A stretch of DNA of 64,000 nt from Oasisia sp. SBJ-2009. Its lineage: Eukaryota; Annelida; Polychaeta; Sabellida; Siboglinidae. The stretch is taken from the NCBI GenBank assembly GCA_964017155.1, contig OZ024857.1, positions 40,801,716 through 40,865,715 of the forward strand. Direction: 5' to 3'. The notes beneath the pieces were generated by a model. The model was not told the origin of the DNA and did not search any database. It worked only from the letters and a program-made list of their open reading frames with translations. This document shows positions 44,601 to 59,500 of this stretch, one piece after another. The translations under genes and the position numbers were made by a program. The stretch's first letter is position 1. Each line of letters starts with the position of its first letter.

Positions 44601-45717
44601 AATAGAGTTTGCAGTGCATATTTCCACGGAGTGAGTCGTACGGTTTAACAAGGCTGCACAAGTAGGCGAGACACCGTGGTTTGTCTTGAATACAAACATG
44701 GGGTTTGTGGTTTTCTTAGGGGATGTTGGGCTAATTTGTGATAATTCAAGGAACCTAAATTTAAAGAAGGCGTTTAAAGAAACGACAATTTATAACTTTA
44801 TTAATAATGACAGATTCTTAATTCATGTTTTGTTACACAAAACCCTGTTGATCTTTGACAATTTTGTTCTCCATGCACACAACATTTGTAAATACCTTCC
44901 CATGAACGTCTGGCATGGCAGAGAAGTGAAAGCAATCACGTCATTCAGTTACAGTTGTTGACCGTCTTACTGCTGACACTCAGGTAACAACTAGTAAGGA
45001 TCCACCCTAATCATATCAAGATGATTTCTATAATTATTATGTGTGTGCAATTCCCCTTTCATCAGCTAAATGCATGGAAGACAGACCAAATTTAATGCAA
45101 AACATTTTCACACGTATATAGGCTACTGTTACGGTATGCCCCTGTTCAAACGTGAATACAGTTTCCTAAGAAATGCATTTTACAACCGAGTATTAAAATA
45201 TTATTTCATCCCCATGTCGTGCCATTTTTTGCCAATCAATGCATTTCATTAAAACAGATTACTAGTTTATTGCACTTTAATTAACATGTTACATACAAGT
45301 GTCATTGTTTGGTGACGATGATCCTTATGTCATTGTTTCATGCCGAGACAATGACATCTATAACAGAAACCAATGTAAACTATATCTGGGTCTATCTGAA
45401 ATCACTTATAAAAGATATGTCTAGCTGAACAGCTACCTGGATACAATACGATGAAAACATCAACCATGACACATCTAATCACAGCGTTTTCTTGACTCAA
45501 CATCGGTGACAAGCCATGACATATTTCTATGTAGCAGGAGTACAAGCTAAGCCAGACTGTGGAGGGTATTATGATGATGAGCCGCTATATCTACAAAAAT
45601 ACACAAGTGATGGGTTCGGCGGAAAACTACATACAATTGCATCAGGTGTCAACAGACCTCCAATTAAACAAACAGTCTGAGATCAGATTCTCCGTTTTGT
45701 GTAGCTGCAGCAAGATG

Positions 45718-45950
45718 AGTGTGCGCATGCGTGCGAGTGTGCTTGTGTGTGTGCATGTGTGTGTGTATGAGATGTGTGTTGTACATTAGTGTGGTGTATG
45801 CGAGTGTGGTGTGTGAGTGGTGTGAGTGTGGTGTGAGTGTGGTGTGCAAGTAGTGTGTGTGAGTGGTGTGTGTGTAAGTGACGTGTGTGTGAGTGGTGTG
45901 AGTGTGGTGTGTATGAGTGAATTTGCATATGTGTGTTTCTGTGCATGTGT
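45718..45950. repeat. GTGTGAGTGTGGT-type microsatellite/minisatellite
   Basis: Imperfect GTGTGAGTG units for about 230 bp. Confidence 0.85.
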
Positions 45951-46061
45951 GGTATGTACTGTGAATGAGAATGTGGCAGGTAATATAATATACCCCTGGG
46001 GTATGAACTGTATTGCACACATACAATGTATATATATAATAAATATGTATTCATGTGTATG

Positions 46062-46063
<2 letters not shown>

Positions 46064-46098
<35 letters not shown>

Positions 46099-46127
46099 TA
46101 TGTATATACATATATATATATATATAC

Positions 46128-46166
<39 letters not shown>
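46064..46166. repeat. (AT)n microsatellite
   Basis: About 100 bp of AT dinucleotides with a few interruptions. Confidence 0.95.
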
Positions 46167-46169
<3 letters not shown>

Positions 46170-46291
46170 CACACACAGTATATTAATCTCTGTAATAACC
46201 TAAGCACACCAAGCGTGAGTATAAGTTGATGTTACAACACATAAGCCGTTCCCTTGTGACCGTGAGTCCTTGACAGAAGGCTCCACGTCTC

Positions 46292-49200
46292 CTACGAGGG
46301 CTGTGACAGTCGGAGCTCCTCCGACGTTGACAACTCCTCCTGCAGGAGCTGAATGGTCATCAGCAGGCTCTCCCGCTCCTGCTCCATCGTCTTCACCTCC
46401 TCCTGCTCTCGCACCAGCTGTTCCAACAACTCGCCATTCTCCCTCTGCAACTCTTGCTGTTCCGTCAATTGCATGCCCTCCCCCTGTTGATTGTTGTGAT
46501 TGTCAGAATTTGTTGTCACCGAGTCGAGGTCGTTCAACTGGCCAAGTTTTGCCAGTTGTATCTTAAGTTGCTCATTCTCTGCTTGCAGCGTCTTCTCAGT
46601 GTCTGTTTCCTCGGTTCTACTTCTCAATACTGATAGTTCCTGATGTAGTTTTTCGTTGTCAGCAAGCAGCTTCTGCAGGCGGTCATCTTGACCGTTGATT
46701 GTCGCAGTCGAAGGCGATTCGCCAATGATTGAAGTTTGATGTGATGTCATCATTTCACTGCCACCAACACCACCCGAAGATCCACCTGCAAATGAATGGA
46801 TTGTCAATCATCACCACTGACCAGTTTTCTGCTATTTTAATATAGAAATGTTGGTGTACCACCACACAATCATCCAACACATCAAAAAGAAACTTATTCA
46901 CATGTCATTGAATGTTCTACTAAAAATAAGTCTTGCATAATTTTTGACTTTTCAATAACTCCATTCACCACTTTAGGGTTTCCCAATATGTGCATCATGA
47001 AATGCTACATACGTAAGACCATCGTGTTATATTTTATTATATTTATGTCATTGTATCACAGTTACCAAACCAGTAACTTCTTCTCTCAGTAACTTCAATT
47101 GTTCTTCTTTCCATCAATTTAAAACAAATACTTTTATCTTGTAATTGCTGAGAAGATTATAATAAAATAAAACAAGTCCTTGTGATCTCACACTTGCCTG
47201 TAATGTGATAAACTCCATCTTTGCCCCGTTGCATTACCATCTCGGCAATGTGAAGGTCAACTGGAATGACCCCTGGGGAGGTCATGTGAGTTGGGGGCTT
47301 GTCATCCTGAAGAACACAAAAAATATAAATCATCTAGTTTATACCAGCATAATTTACCTCATCTACAACATTTCACAGAATTGTATTTACCAATTATTTT
47401 TTAATAAGAACCAACAAATGTTTATATTTGTGGTGTACTAAATCATACATCAACAAATGATATCTTTCTAGCCATTTCCAGCATTGTCTTGTGTGGTAAC
47501 TTAACAAAACTAAATCTGATGGTCTTAATTCAACTGTGTATTCAGTCTTTTCCAGACCATTGTCACCAAACAACCTGTCTACCCTGCCACTGGGGAGGTC
47601 ACCCAGGGTACATGTGTTTCTTTTACATCTCAAATTAACGGCAGACCTTACATTGGATCTCCCAAGTTTTTATATACACACAGTCTCCAATGTTGAGAGC
47701 AAAGTTTTTACATGTAAATGTGCCTCATTTACGTATCTGACCCCAGAACTAAATAACGATAATAATAAATTTTATTTACACACTGCTCTCCTGCCTGACT
47801 GTTCAATAATGTGTGTACGAATTAATATAAATAAATTATATGAGACTAAGATAGCAAAATTGTATACCAAATAACTTAAATAACATGTACAATTTAAACA
47901 GATTAATACACATAATAACATGCTATTAAATTAAATAAAGCAAAAGTTGTAAACCAAATAACTTAAATAACATGTAAAATTTAAACAAATTAATACCTAT
48001 AATAACATATTATACAATACAATTTATGGTAAATACATGTTCTAACAGGACTTCCTCACCAACAAACTGTTGTTGTACCATAATTTCTGATAAATCCACC
48101 AAACCAATGGAATCTGACTCTCACCCTGAGTGTGATATTGGAGTTGTTGATTCTGACAACCATTGGCATGAAGGGCGGTATCTTCTCATCTTCAACCAGG
48201 TCCGCGAGGTTGGTCATACTGGATGTCACCATGGACGTACGCAGGTTCTGGACGAGACAGTCCAGGTACCCGAGCTCACCACCAGTCTCAGCTAGTAGCT
48301 CCGCCTGTGGACCGATCTGGTACCGCATCTTGATGAGTGGCTCCTCTCGTTTCCATTCCTCTGTCATCACGCTGATCTTGGTGTCTGCAAAAATAACACA
48401 GATTTTGAGAATGGATGCGAGGAATCTTGGTTTGGTAATTGCAGTTGCAAAAAAATGCCAAGGCAATGAAGGCAGCAAAATTCAGCTGGATCCCTTTAAA
48501 ATGGAAATTACACAAAATAGCACATATCAGCCATATCTTGTGTGCCTTTCATTAAATTTTGGAAATTTAAATAACATGCACATCCAATATACGTAAATCT
48601 GTGGTCCATGAAATGTTGACTATATATATTTTACCCCATAATTCCTCTGAAGACAACTAAAAATTGTGACAATTACCGGCTAAATTTTTGACTTGTATGC
48701 AACTTCTATAATAGATACTTGTACCATATCATATCATATGAAGGTCTTCGGCCTTTATAGTATATTATGAAGTAGCTTATTTTGTACTGATATCATAACC
48801 AAGGTGACAATGACACCCCCCAGATGTTTATGTAACTGCAGATACTTGTGGGTGACTTACCAGAGGCAAATTTGGTCTGGAAGGTCTCGAGTCCAATGTT
48901 GCCGTGCTCAACGATGTCAAGACCCTGTATCTGGGCTGATAAGATGAAGTCGTCCTCTGTCCTCGCCTGCATCACCATGTCTGTGTGACGCAGGACAAAC
49001 GACACAATCGACACCTGAAACACAATCAAGTTTACATCACATGATGTCACGAATGGTTTCAATGTGTGACACGGGATAAACAACGCAGTCGACACCTGAA
49101 ACACAACCAAGTTTACATCACGCGATGTCACGAATGGTTTCAATGTGTGACGCAGGATAAACAACGCAGTCGACACCTGAAACACATGTGATGTCACGAA

Positions 49201-52200
49201 TGGTTTCATTCCTTTTCTGGCAAACAATTATTTAACATAGAAAATGCTATGAACAATCAATTCAAGTTTCTGATGTATGATATTATAAAGTTGAAAGCGA
49301 GGATAAATTGATGTGGAACTTAAATAAAGGTGCTGTTCTTCATCCAATAAATCATAGTCATTAAAATGTTGGCACCTAATATGCTAACCATGTAGGAGGG
49401 ATACTTTAACACACCCACACGCATACACAAGCTTAATTGTCATTAGATTCTTTGCTTTGACTACATAATAATAACTTTATTTATACACTAAAATCAAAAG
49501 AAGACCCCTATTCAGAAGTGTTTGCAATATTCAACAAAATATAACATAACTTAAATATAAAAATAATAATACAAATAAAACATATAAATAAATATAAATA
49601 AATACACATGTATGACTTGTGCATTGTTGTACTGAGCTGAACTAGAGGAACTTAAAGTTACTTAAAAGTGATAGTGATGTGAATTATATTATGTATCAAT
49701 GTAGTAAATGTATGTAGTAAATGTTAAGTACATATATATATATAATTATATATATATATATATATATAAAAACAACTGTACAGTTATGAATTAGTTAATT
49801 AATAAATAGTACAATAATATAATTATTAGTTATTAAAATTTTCAAATAATAACTACATACCCCAGCAGGCGAGCCACTCTGTCCACCAATCGTAGATCCG
49901 GCGCTGCCAAGATCTGTGTCATTCGCCTCACTCGCCGTGTCCGCAACCGACGTGCTCTCGGACACCGACCAGCCCTTGAACTCAAACGCAGGCACCTCGC
50001 TGGCATTCTGGAACTTGAGCACTGCAAACTCGTCGTCATCACTGGAAGCTCCACTCTTTATCGACACAGTCTCCCAGTCATCGCCCAAGTCGTCGTCATA
50101 CTTCGACATGTTCTGTTTCATCTTCTCTGAGATGATAGAGTAGGAACTACTGAGTCCTTTAGAGAAACTCGAGAACGCCGTGTTGAAGGACTTCTTCAGG
50201 TCGGCACTCCCAGCTTTATCCACCTGTCTCATGGCTGTGCTTCCGTTTACCGAGTGCGAATTCGTACTCACAAACTGTACCGTGTCCACGTCCGAAGCAG
50301 GCGAAACGAACCCGCCGTCGGGGAGGAGAATGTTGGGTAATGGGAGGTCACTATCACCTGGTAATTTGTTATCTGTGCCTAGGCCGTCTTCGCTGTGGAA
50401 AGCAGGTTCACTGGCGGCAGGGTCACCACTGCATGGTGGCAGTAGGTCGGTGTCACTGTGTGAGTGGAGACCATCAAAAGATGATTTGTTGCATATATGA
50501 CGGTCTGGTTTCTCTGCCTCCGAGTCAGTGGATGAGTTCACAACAGGGTCTGAGGGGCAAGAAACAAGTTATAATGTATCCGTATATAAAGTATATCTCT
50601 GGCTATTTTATGGTGACATCTTGTTATATAACAAAAATGTTATCTTCTGTAGCACTTTAAGCCAAATTTGTTTTCGAGACCCACATAAAAATATACTTTG
50701 ACCTAGGTGTTTAAAAGGTTCAAGAATTTTGTTTATATACTGTTTTATTTACATATTTATTAATTTTAAGTTGCAATATTCTATTATACTAGTATTTATT
50801 TTTTAAAAATATTTTGGATTTATTTATGTATTCAGAATACTACATTTTTTGCTACATGCAAATTAATGTTTCTATTTTAACGGTTTATATTTCTACAAAG
50901 TATCTCTGAATGCCTACAAGAACAACAGCAGCTACCAAAAGGCATCATCTTTATCTACCTCACCTTTGCTCATTTGTGTAAGTGTAACATCCGATTCACC
51001 CTTCCCACAATGCTCTGCTGCATATAAATCATCGATGGACGAGTCTTCTCGACTTGACGAAGCGAAGGTCTGCACCTCTGGCAGAGGTGGACACACCATG
51101 GCAAACTCCAGCTCCCGTAGAACGATGGCTAAGACGGCGTTCGACTTCTTCGGCAGCTCGTGCATGATCGCGAGAACATCGGCAGTGATCTCTGCCTGCT
51201 GTTCGGTGAGCGTATCCGCAAGACGAAGCAGAAACAACAGCTGATAATGGTTGAGTTGTACATTTAACTTTGAGTCAACTTTCACAATGACGTGGACGTC
51301 AGCCGTTTGACGTTCCTGTGGCGTTGTATCAGGTGATACAGATGGCACCGAATCGTTTGTGTGTGATTTGTTTGTTGTGTCGATGTGGTTTGTTGTGCCC
51401 TCACTAGGTGTCGCTACTAAGCAAGGTCGGGCGATCCACAAGGTCACGGGTACTGATTCAGCGAAGGGAACCGGGCGGTTACCAGAGCTAGCCACGCCAA
51501 CAAACTCCATCCACAACTGATCGAGCTGTACGCACCACACATCTTTCGTCGCGTCCGTCTTTAGCGAATCTGTCCGCATGTTAAAATACGTTGGCATTGC
51601 AGACGACTCACTCTGCACACTAGATGGCACTGTGGTAGCATTTCCTAGTAGCGCGTCCTCGACGAACTTGTCAAAGTAACGGCCATCCGTGCGAGAAAAA
51701 TGTCTGTTAAACACTTCCGGATTTGCGACTAGATCGTGTTCGTTGTTTGGGAACTGTGTCGTGTGAAACAGAGCGTGACTGTTAAACACATCCAGCGTAC
51801 AGCCAAGTTCCTTCAGCGAAGTCTTCGGCTCACTGTGACAGTTTGTCATGACTATTTTCGATGCACGGATCTGAAGTCCGTTTGGTCGGTCGGGCTGGCC
51901 CGTCACCTCTGCACCGGCTGGCATGATTATCTGCAGACAGATTGGTAATTTATTGAGCATTTGTGACATGCAAATTTCACTGCTGAAATTAAGTGATTTC
52001 TAATTGATCATACTTTGTTATATTCAAGAAGTGTATACATCATCTACATAACTTTGGAAAATATCAGCAAATGTTGTCAATAAATTAGAGACCAAAAATA
52101 TTTTCTGTCAATGATATTAAGTAAATTGTGTTGAATCAGTCATTATGATCACATAATGACTGATTCAATATTCAATTAACGATTCCAATAAAGAATGACA

Positions 52201-53808
52201 AATCTTTTGAAAAGACTGTTTACGAAAATGTGCTAAGTGTCAGCTACAGCTGTGATGTAAGCATTGTTAACAGGGTGGCTGTGTGCGTAATGATCACAAT
52301 AAATTGTTTGATGTGTGAATAGTTAGTGCCAAAATGCAGCTCCATTTCTCAGAAAATATTCTTTCTGAAAAATAATATTACACTACCAGTAATATGAGGA
52401 AAAAACAGATAAAAACATGTCTACATCATTTTGATCACAGTAATGTTATTGTTAATCATCTGACAATGTAATATTTCAATTGCAGAGTCAATATACTAGA
52501 ACGTTGTTGACAGCAGTAGTTTGCAGGCACAGCACTTAACAAGTTCATAGATCTGAAGTGTATAAATTGTGACAGTCAACAACTTAACTGAATAATCTAT
52601 ACCAAAATAGGGAACTAACTACACATGTTAACATGTTCATAATCAATGGTCAGCAGTATGATTTCATTCACTGGTAAGTAATGTGTTCCAAAGTAACCAA
52701 CCAACCTTTGGCATCAGGGCATCAATCTTAAAGTCTGTGTGGAACTTTGGACCAGTGCCTTCGGTGATCTCCTAGCAAGAAACATAGTATGAGATGGACA
52801 TAGTAGGAAGAGAAATGTAGCCGAGGTTAATCTTTTCAACTATGAGAAGTACAATCATGGCATTTTCGTAAACTGATAAGCTACTAAAAAGCAAATACTA
52901 CAATTATGCAATCAGGTCTTATCACTATAGTTTCCTGTATTATGTTTTATCAAGTAGAGCAAATATTCATCCACATACAGTATAGTGAAGCTAGAAGGAA
53001 ACATATAAATCCGCAAGAAAGATCAAACGAGATGTTCTTACAGTGTACATCTTTAGGACTCCACAAAGCAGTTTACAATTTACTTCCTGGTAGATCTAAT
53101 CTATTGAACACCATCTCGAGTTCTCTGGGAAGCATTTTCAGCCATGCTGAAATTAATGCATAACAAATATTCACACAAAGAATCCACCATTGTCTATAGC
53201 CAGGTACTCATTCATACAGCTGATTAAACTGAAGCAACATAGAGTGAATGAATTTGTCGATGGTTCCACAGTGACACATCAGCACAGGATTTGAACACAG
53301 TTTTCTCAACTGAGTCCGGTGCTTTCAGCCACTGTGTACTACTTGTGGTGACCAACTAAGAGAGTGAGGACATACCAGGTGTGAGGCGAGGTTGAGGATG
53401 AATGAGTTGAGCCACACGAGGGTGAGGTAGTCCACCATGAGGCGCACCGGGTTCAACATCATGTACAGGTTGGAGTGAGGAACTGGAACAACACAGACAG
53501 CCCTGTGAGTGCGACATTTCCATCACTATCCCACTTCTGACACCAAATGTTGCGGTTCTGGCCTCTACTAGTTCCGATCTTACTTTAACTAGATAGTTAA
53601 ATATTATACAAACTTATATTTTGTTCAGCTGTAAAAATCCATTACAAGATAAAAGTTAGTAGTTATTCACTGATCATATAATGAATTAAGTAAATACTTT
53701 GACATTCTTCAGTCAGTAACAGTTTTCTACATTACTGATAACATTCCTATAACACAAATATGGTTTAGTAAATTATGTACATAATACATATACAGGGCTG
53801 TATATATA

Positions 53809-53890
<82 letters not shown>

Positions 53891-56482
53891 AAACAGTATA
53901 TAATATTATATAATCAATAATAGTAATATTAAACATGTAACATCACTAACATGTTTATATCAGTATTATTTATTGACACAAACCAAGTTCACTTCCACCA
54001 CACATCACAAACAAATGATTTATTTGTTATTACCAAGCAATCAGTGCTTACGTAACAATAAATCATTCACAGCAGCATCCCCATTAACACCAGCTCGGAA
54101 TTAAGACCACTATCGTACAAATTCAAATGTGGTCTTATTTCTCAAGATCCTGCATATAGCAGTCCTTCATAGAAAGCCGATGAAGTAACATATTGTGTGG
54201 TTGTATTTAGTACAGTTTATGATGAGTACGTTTTAGGAAATCAAAAATTGAAAACACGAAGTTGGCTTTGAAATCAACCCAAACCAAAACAAACCATGTA
54301 ACCTTCAAGTAAAGCTAAACCAATCTTACATGGTTCCAACACGTCGTCCTCTGTGAAAAAACACAACATTTGCTTTGGATGTCAACGTAAAAATCAACAA
54401 ATTCTAGTTAGCAAAACATGTTACACTTTCTGTTGCAGTTAGTTTTCAAAGTAATTACACTCACATATATCATAATACAGTTGCATGATCAAAGAAACAT
54501 GATTACCTCTAAAGTTGTAATCATAATATCTGTGTAATTTTACTATGTCGGTTACGGCTCTCCATCTAGACACTTCGTGTCTGCGATGCCAAACTGTCGG
54601 AGATACATCTATGGGCCAAAGGAGGGTCCAAAATTATTCTGCTTGTTTAAGCCCTTTCGCATTCAGCATTCATAGCAGATGTCTAACGAAGATTACACGA
54701 TCTTGATTAACAAAATTACATGATTACACTGCAAGCAATTACACTTAATAATAGTGTTAACATTACATCTGCACTATTATTTATGTTCCAACTTATTATT
54801 TAACATTACTGTTGTGACATTCCTCAAATCGGGTCTAATACAGAAATGTAATCCTTATTCAACACGTTAAATTATTATTACATTGTTTATATAACTATTG
54901 CTGGGTTGAGACAGCGGCTAGTTTCTTCTTTTTAAAGGCAAAACAAAGTTAACTGTTTCGTGGCATACACATAATAGAGTTAATATAAAGTAACAATTTC
55001 CACATATACTTTTTTTTTACGCCAGCGGTTTACCAGAAAAATATTTTTTAACACCCAGCCATCCAAATACTACGCGCTACTCTATCTTAGACGAAGAATG
55101 ATGTCACGACGGTGATCGAGGCGCTCTCCACGCAGATTCACTGCATGGGGTTTGGCTGTTGTCATGAAATGGCTGCAACTCGGCAACGTGCGTAACATGC
55201 TGATGACGGTAAATATAAAGTTGTCTATTATTGTTATCGCTGAAATCATCCTATCAACTGATGATACATGACTACATGTCTACTTCAAAGCATTTCTCCT
55301 AAAAATGGACCGAGTAAAGTGAACTGTACTTGGACTGGAGGGATTCCAAACAGTACGCCCGCAAATGTGAATCAATTTCTTCAATACTACCGGTTGTTTC
55401 AACTATTATTGCAACCGTATGCCGAACAGTAAGGCATAATTGCTAAAGTTTACCATAGATTTAACTACAGATTTAGATACACGTCTATAAGCAGCTGCTA
55501 GATGTCACGCCAACTGAACGAACTGTCGAAGACTCGAAGTTGTAGAATGCCGCGCGCTGAATGGCCAAGCCAATTTAACCCTTCACTTAATGGCGGCGTC
55601 TAGACCATCGTGGATTTTGTTAGAATTTTAGACTTTAAAGTCGCATTCTGAGTAAACCGCTGACGTTAAAAAATTGAGTATATGTGGAAATTGTTACTTT
55701 ATATTAACTCTATTAGGTGTATGCCACGAAACAGTTAACTTTTTTTGCCTTTAAGTATTCACCCTATTGTATTATCCTCACGTTAATTTACTGGCTAAAG
55801 CCTCAATTGGCTCCGTTGTCAACAGGGAATCATGTACTACACTGCATATCATTTACAGTCATATTTGCTGATTAAGTTTATTTGCATGATGTATGTGATT
55901 CTGAAAATAACTATCTATCTATCTATCAATCTGGTTATCCCATCCAGAGTGAGGTTACTCTACTGGTTACTCACCAGGGTAGTCGACTCCCTCTGGGAAG
56001 TAGTAGTCTGTGTACTGCAGGTGGAACGCAGACATCTCGGGCGGCAACAGCAGCTGTTTCTTCTCTGACGACAGGAACCGTTTCGGCGTATTCCGTCCCG
56101 AGTCAGAGGTGGTCGACACTCGGAACACAACGAAATCCTCCGCTCTCAAGACAAAGCAACTCTCCAAAAGCCTTGCCGCAACCCCCTGAGGGTGCACTGG
56201 TCCCGTTTTGCTTCCCCCCTTGTCCCCCGCTGCATGGGAGGGGGAGGAAGGGCTGTTGGTGTAGGCCTGTCTCACCCGACCCACGTCCGCCTTGAAGGCG
56301 TCGTACAGACCTTGTGACCAGGCGTCGTGGGTCGCCATGTTCTCGTCGTACTTCAGCCAGTGCTTGCGGTCAGTGCCTGACGGAGATGCACAGAGAACAT
56401 GTGGTGTCAGAAGCGGGATGTTGAAAGTCAGAAAATATACACATGGTACCAGAAGTGGGATAATGGATTCAGAACATACATA

Positions 56483-56519
<37 letters not shown>

Positions 56520-59500
56520 CAAGAAGTTGGATGGCGGTGGTCAGTGGGATAATGGTGTTAAATTATTCTTGAAAGGTTTATCGTTTACGTATCTTGGGAT
56601 AAACTATCAACAATTATCGAATCAAGATTCATGGTTGCACAATTAAAGAACAGTTAGTTATACAACCAGCGTTTTACTTAATAAAGCTTGTTTAAATTGT
56701 CAAACTTCAGTCTGGTGGTATGGAACTACACCATGGCCATAAAACTAGAACTGGTACTTGAATTCTCTAATTTTCTAATTCATTAATACCTTTTCCACAC
56801 AGGGCTGGATTAGGTAGATACATGTCAACTGACTACTGCCCTAATGGGGTGTACTGCAAGTGGGAAGATTTGCTAAGACAAATTGCCTCTTTTCACGCTC
56901 GAGGGAGTCACGTGTTACTCACCGGCAATGTGGAAGGGGTAATGGTCAACAGTGAGCTTGTAGAGGGTCACTTGTAGTGCCCCGCCCTCTACCTTCCTCT
57001 TGTACTCCTCATCTGCAAAGCACAACTGGCTGTTGTCATTTCTATCATCTCTTTGGATGTCTAGTACCTGATTTATATTACGTGTAATCCAACAATGTTT
57101 TTATCCGTTTGAGATGGAAGTGCTTATATTATGCTCATGTTACAAATCAGTGTTTTTACCATAGGTATGTATAACAAACAGTGTGCTTTAAAGCAAGTTG
57201 GTGAAATACTGGAGTTAACCATGTACACACCACAAAACTGACCTTACACACATTAGGACTGGTGCTAATACCCAGTTCCCGAAAATTTTGGATGACTGTC
57301 TGTATTTGGACACAATACATTTTTGGACATCCTAAAAATTGAAAAAAAATCATAATTTATATATTTCTGTTATGTTTTCGGACACATTTTATGTGACCAA
57401 ATATACGCAGTACACATCGCTGTGCACTGTTTGCATTTTGAACATATTTGGCTGCAATCTGAAAATCAGTAATCGATCTATGTTATGTAATTTATGTATT
57501 TTTGTGGGGGTGAGGCGATATTGTGAACCAATTGTTGCCTTTGCTCCCATCATTACAAACCACAGATTAAAAATATCTTGATGTAACCATCCAGGGGTAG
57601 TAATGTGGCCAAATATAATAATGCTGTATTTAAGTGATTGTATTGTCTGTTTCACTTATATATTTAACTTATTAATATAACTTATATTTACTTCGTCTTT
57701 TAAACATGTCATTTACTTTCTACATTATTTAAAATTACATTAATTTAGTCTTATTTGTACATTTGAGCAGGTTTTATGGCACATTACACATGTATATTAA
57801 CACATAAAGATGTGTTAACATGCCTGGTGCTACGTCGTCACAGAGGTGAAGGTCAATGCGGCCGGTGTGAAGATGATAGGACGTCTCCGTGATGTCGTAC
57901 TTGAGGAACAGCTGAGAGATGGCCTGGACTGACCTGTTGGCCTGCTGTGCCGTGGCCCCATGTGTAGGTGACTGAGACTGATTCTGTATGGAAACGGTTA
58001 AAGTTACAATCATTTTCCATTTACTATCATAGCATTTCTTGGAACTTTGCTCATTTATTTATATTTTCACTGGATATATATATCACTGGATAATGTTAAA
58101 CAAATGCAGTTCATATTTAGACAAACAGTGATCGCTACTTGAACAGCAAAGTAAATGCTGTAGCCATTTTGTAAAGGTATTTTTGCCCGATCATTTCAAC
58201 AAAAGTTGTCATAGAAATATGTTCACCTATACGTGATGTTATTGACATGATTGAAACCTTTTCAATTTTTACAGTAGTGATTTAAAAAAATGGCTTTATG
58301 TAATATTTTTCCAACTTGGTGAACCTTTTTACAAACGTGTAAGGTTTGTGGAAAATGACCGTGAGAGACAGATGTATTGGTGATGGGTGACGGAGAAGTG
58401 TCTGAACGGGGACAAGTGACAAATGAAAGCCCAGAAACTGAGGATGCTTGCAGAGACCAGCCTCAGAGGTGACTTCAGTTAAAAGAGTAGAGCAAATATC
58501 ATTGAACTTATTGCATATCCAAAGACTCAATGATGGGCAGAAAATATGACAACACAGATAAAATCATTCATGTAAATGACAACAATGGTGGGGCAGGCAG
58601 ACTCACCTTGAACTTCTTGGCGGCGTTCAGTTTGCTCTGTTGCGATGACTTCTTGATGACTTCTTCAAGAGAGTTGATGAAGACGAGGGCGGCCTTGAGT
58701 TGCGAGTCAGTCAGCACCCACAGGAGGTCGTCCAGGTTCACCTGGAGCCGTGACGTCACGATGCCGCAGTCTGTGGGAGGGGCGATTAATTCATAATTTA
58801 GGCATGATCTCAAAATTTCATATTAAAAGATTTGCGTTTGGGATAGAATTGTTTCAATCTTTAATATCAATACAAAGTGATGTATGTGCGATTTGGATGA
58901 TCCAAAATTACTGCCAAAATGCATAACTTGGCATACATGTCAAACTTTCGGCACATTGTTCGTGAGTGCGCTGCTTCCCGAGTGGTGCTAGCAGACATCG
59001 AACAAGTTCGGTCTAATGGCGGGTACCTAACATATTCACAAGGAATCATAAGTTTTATTGCTGGTTTTCGTACACGGCAGATTCCGGTTTGTTTTTGCAG
59101 AATAGTGCCATGGGACACATTTTTCATTTTTGAACAACTGAATATATGTTTGTATGTTTTTTAAGTTAGATTAATTTTTGCTAGGGACCGTTAACTCAAT
59201 CTGTATGCACAGAGTGCTATATTTACGCACCCTTCAGGCGCATTCAAGCAATTTTGTGGGGACAATATAACAAATATCACGTCAATAACATAAGGATATG
59301 GCTACATTGAATCTTACACCAATCACCCATGTGACCAAAACTCACCACTCAGCCGCTTCTTCATAGTGATGCGGATCTTGGACTGGTTGGCAATGAGGCG
59401 AAGTGGGGTCGTGTTGAGGTCACAGTCGCTACCCTCAAGGGCGTTTGCCTCAATCCTTAGTGTCTGCCACTCAGCCTCCTTAAAGAGGAGGATTTCTCCT

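Larger units (their letters stand above)
43917..46291. other. Intergenic region between the isochorismatase gene and BLTP3
   Basis: It holds the isochorismatase promoter region near 43.9 kb, a LINE 3' end at 44.1-44.6 kb, GTGTGAGT-type and AT microsatellites at 45.7-46.2 kb, and the expected BLTP3 3' UTR just below 46292. No further gene is seen. Confidence 0.55.

Noticed and set aside
45329..45357. Small hairpin around TGTCATTGT...ACAATGACA
   Set aside because: A stem of about 12 bp is too short to stand out from background in this AT-rich sequence.
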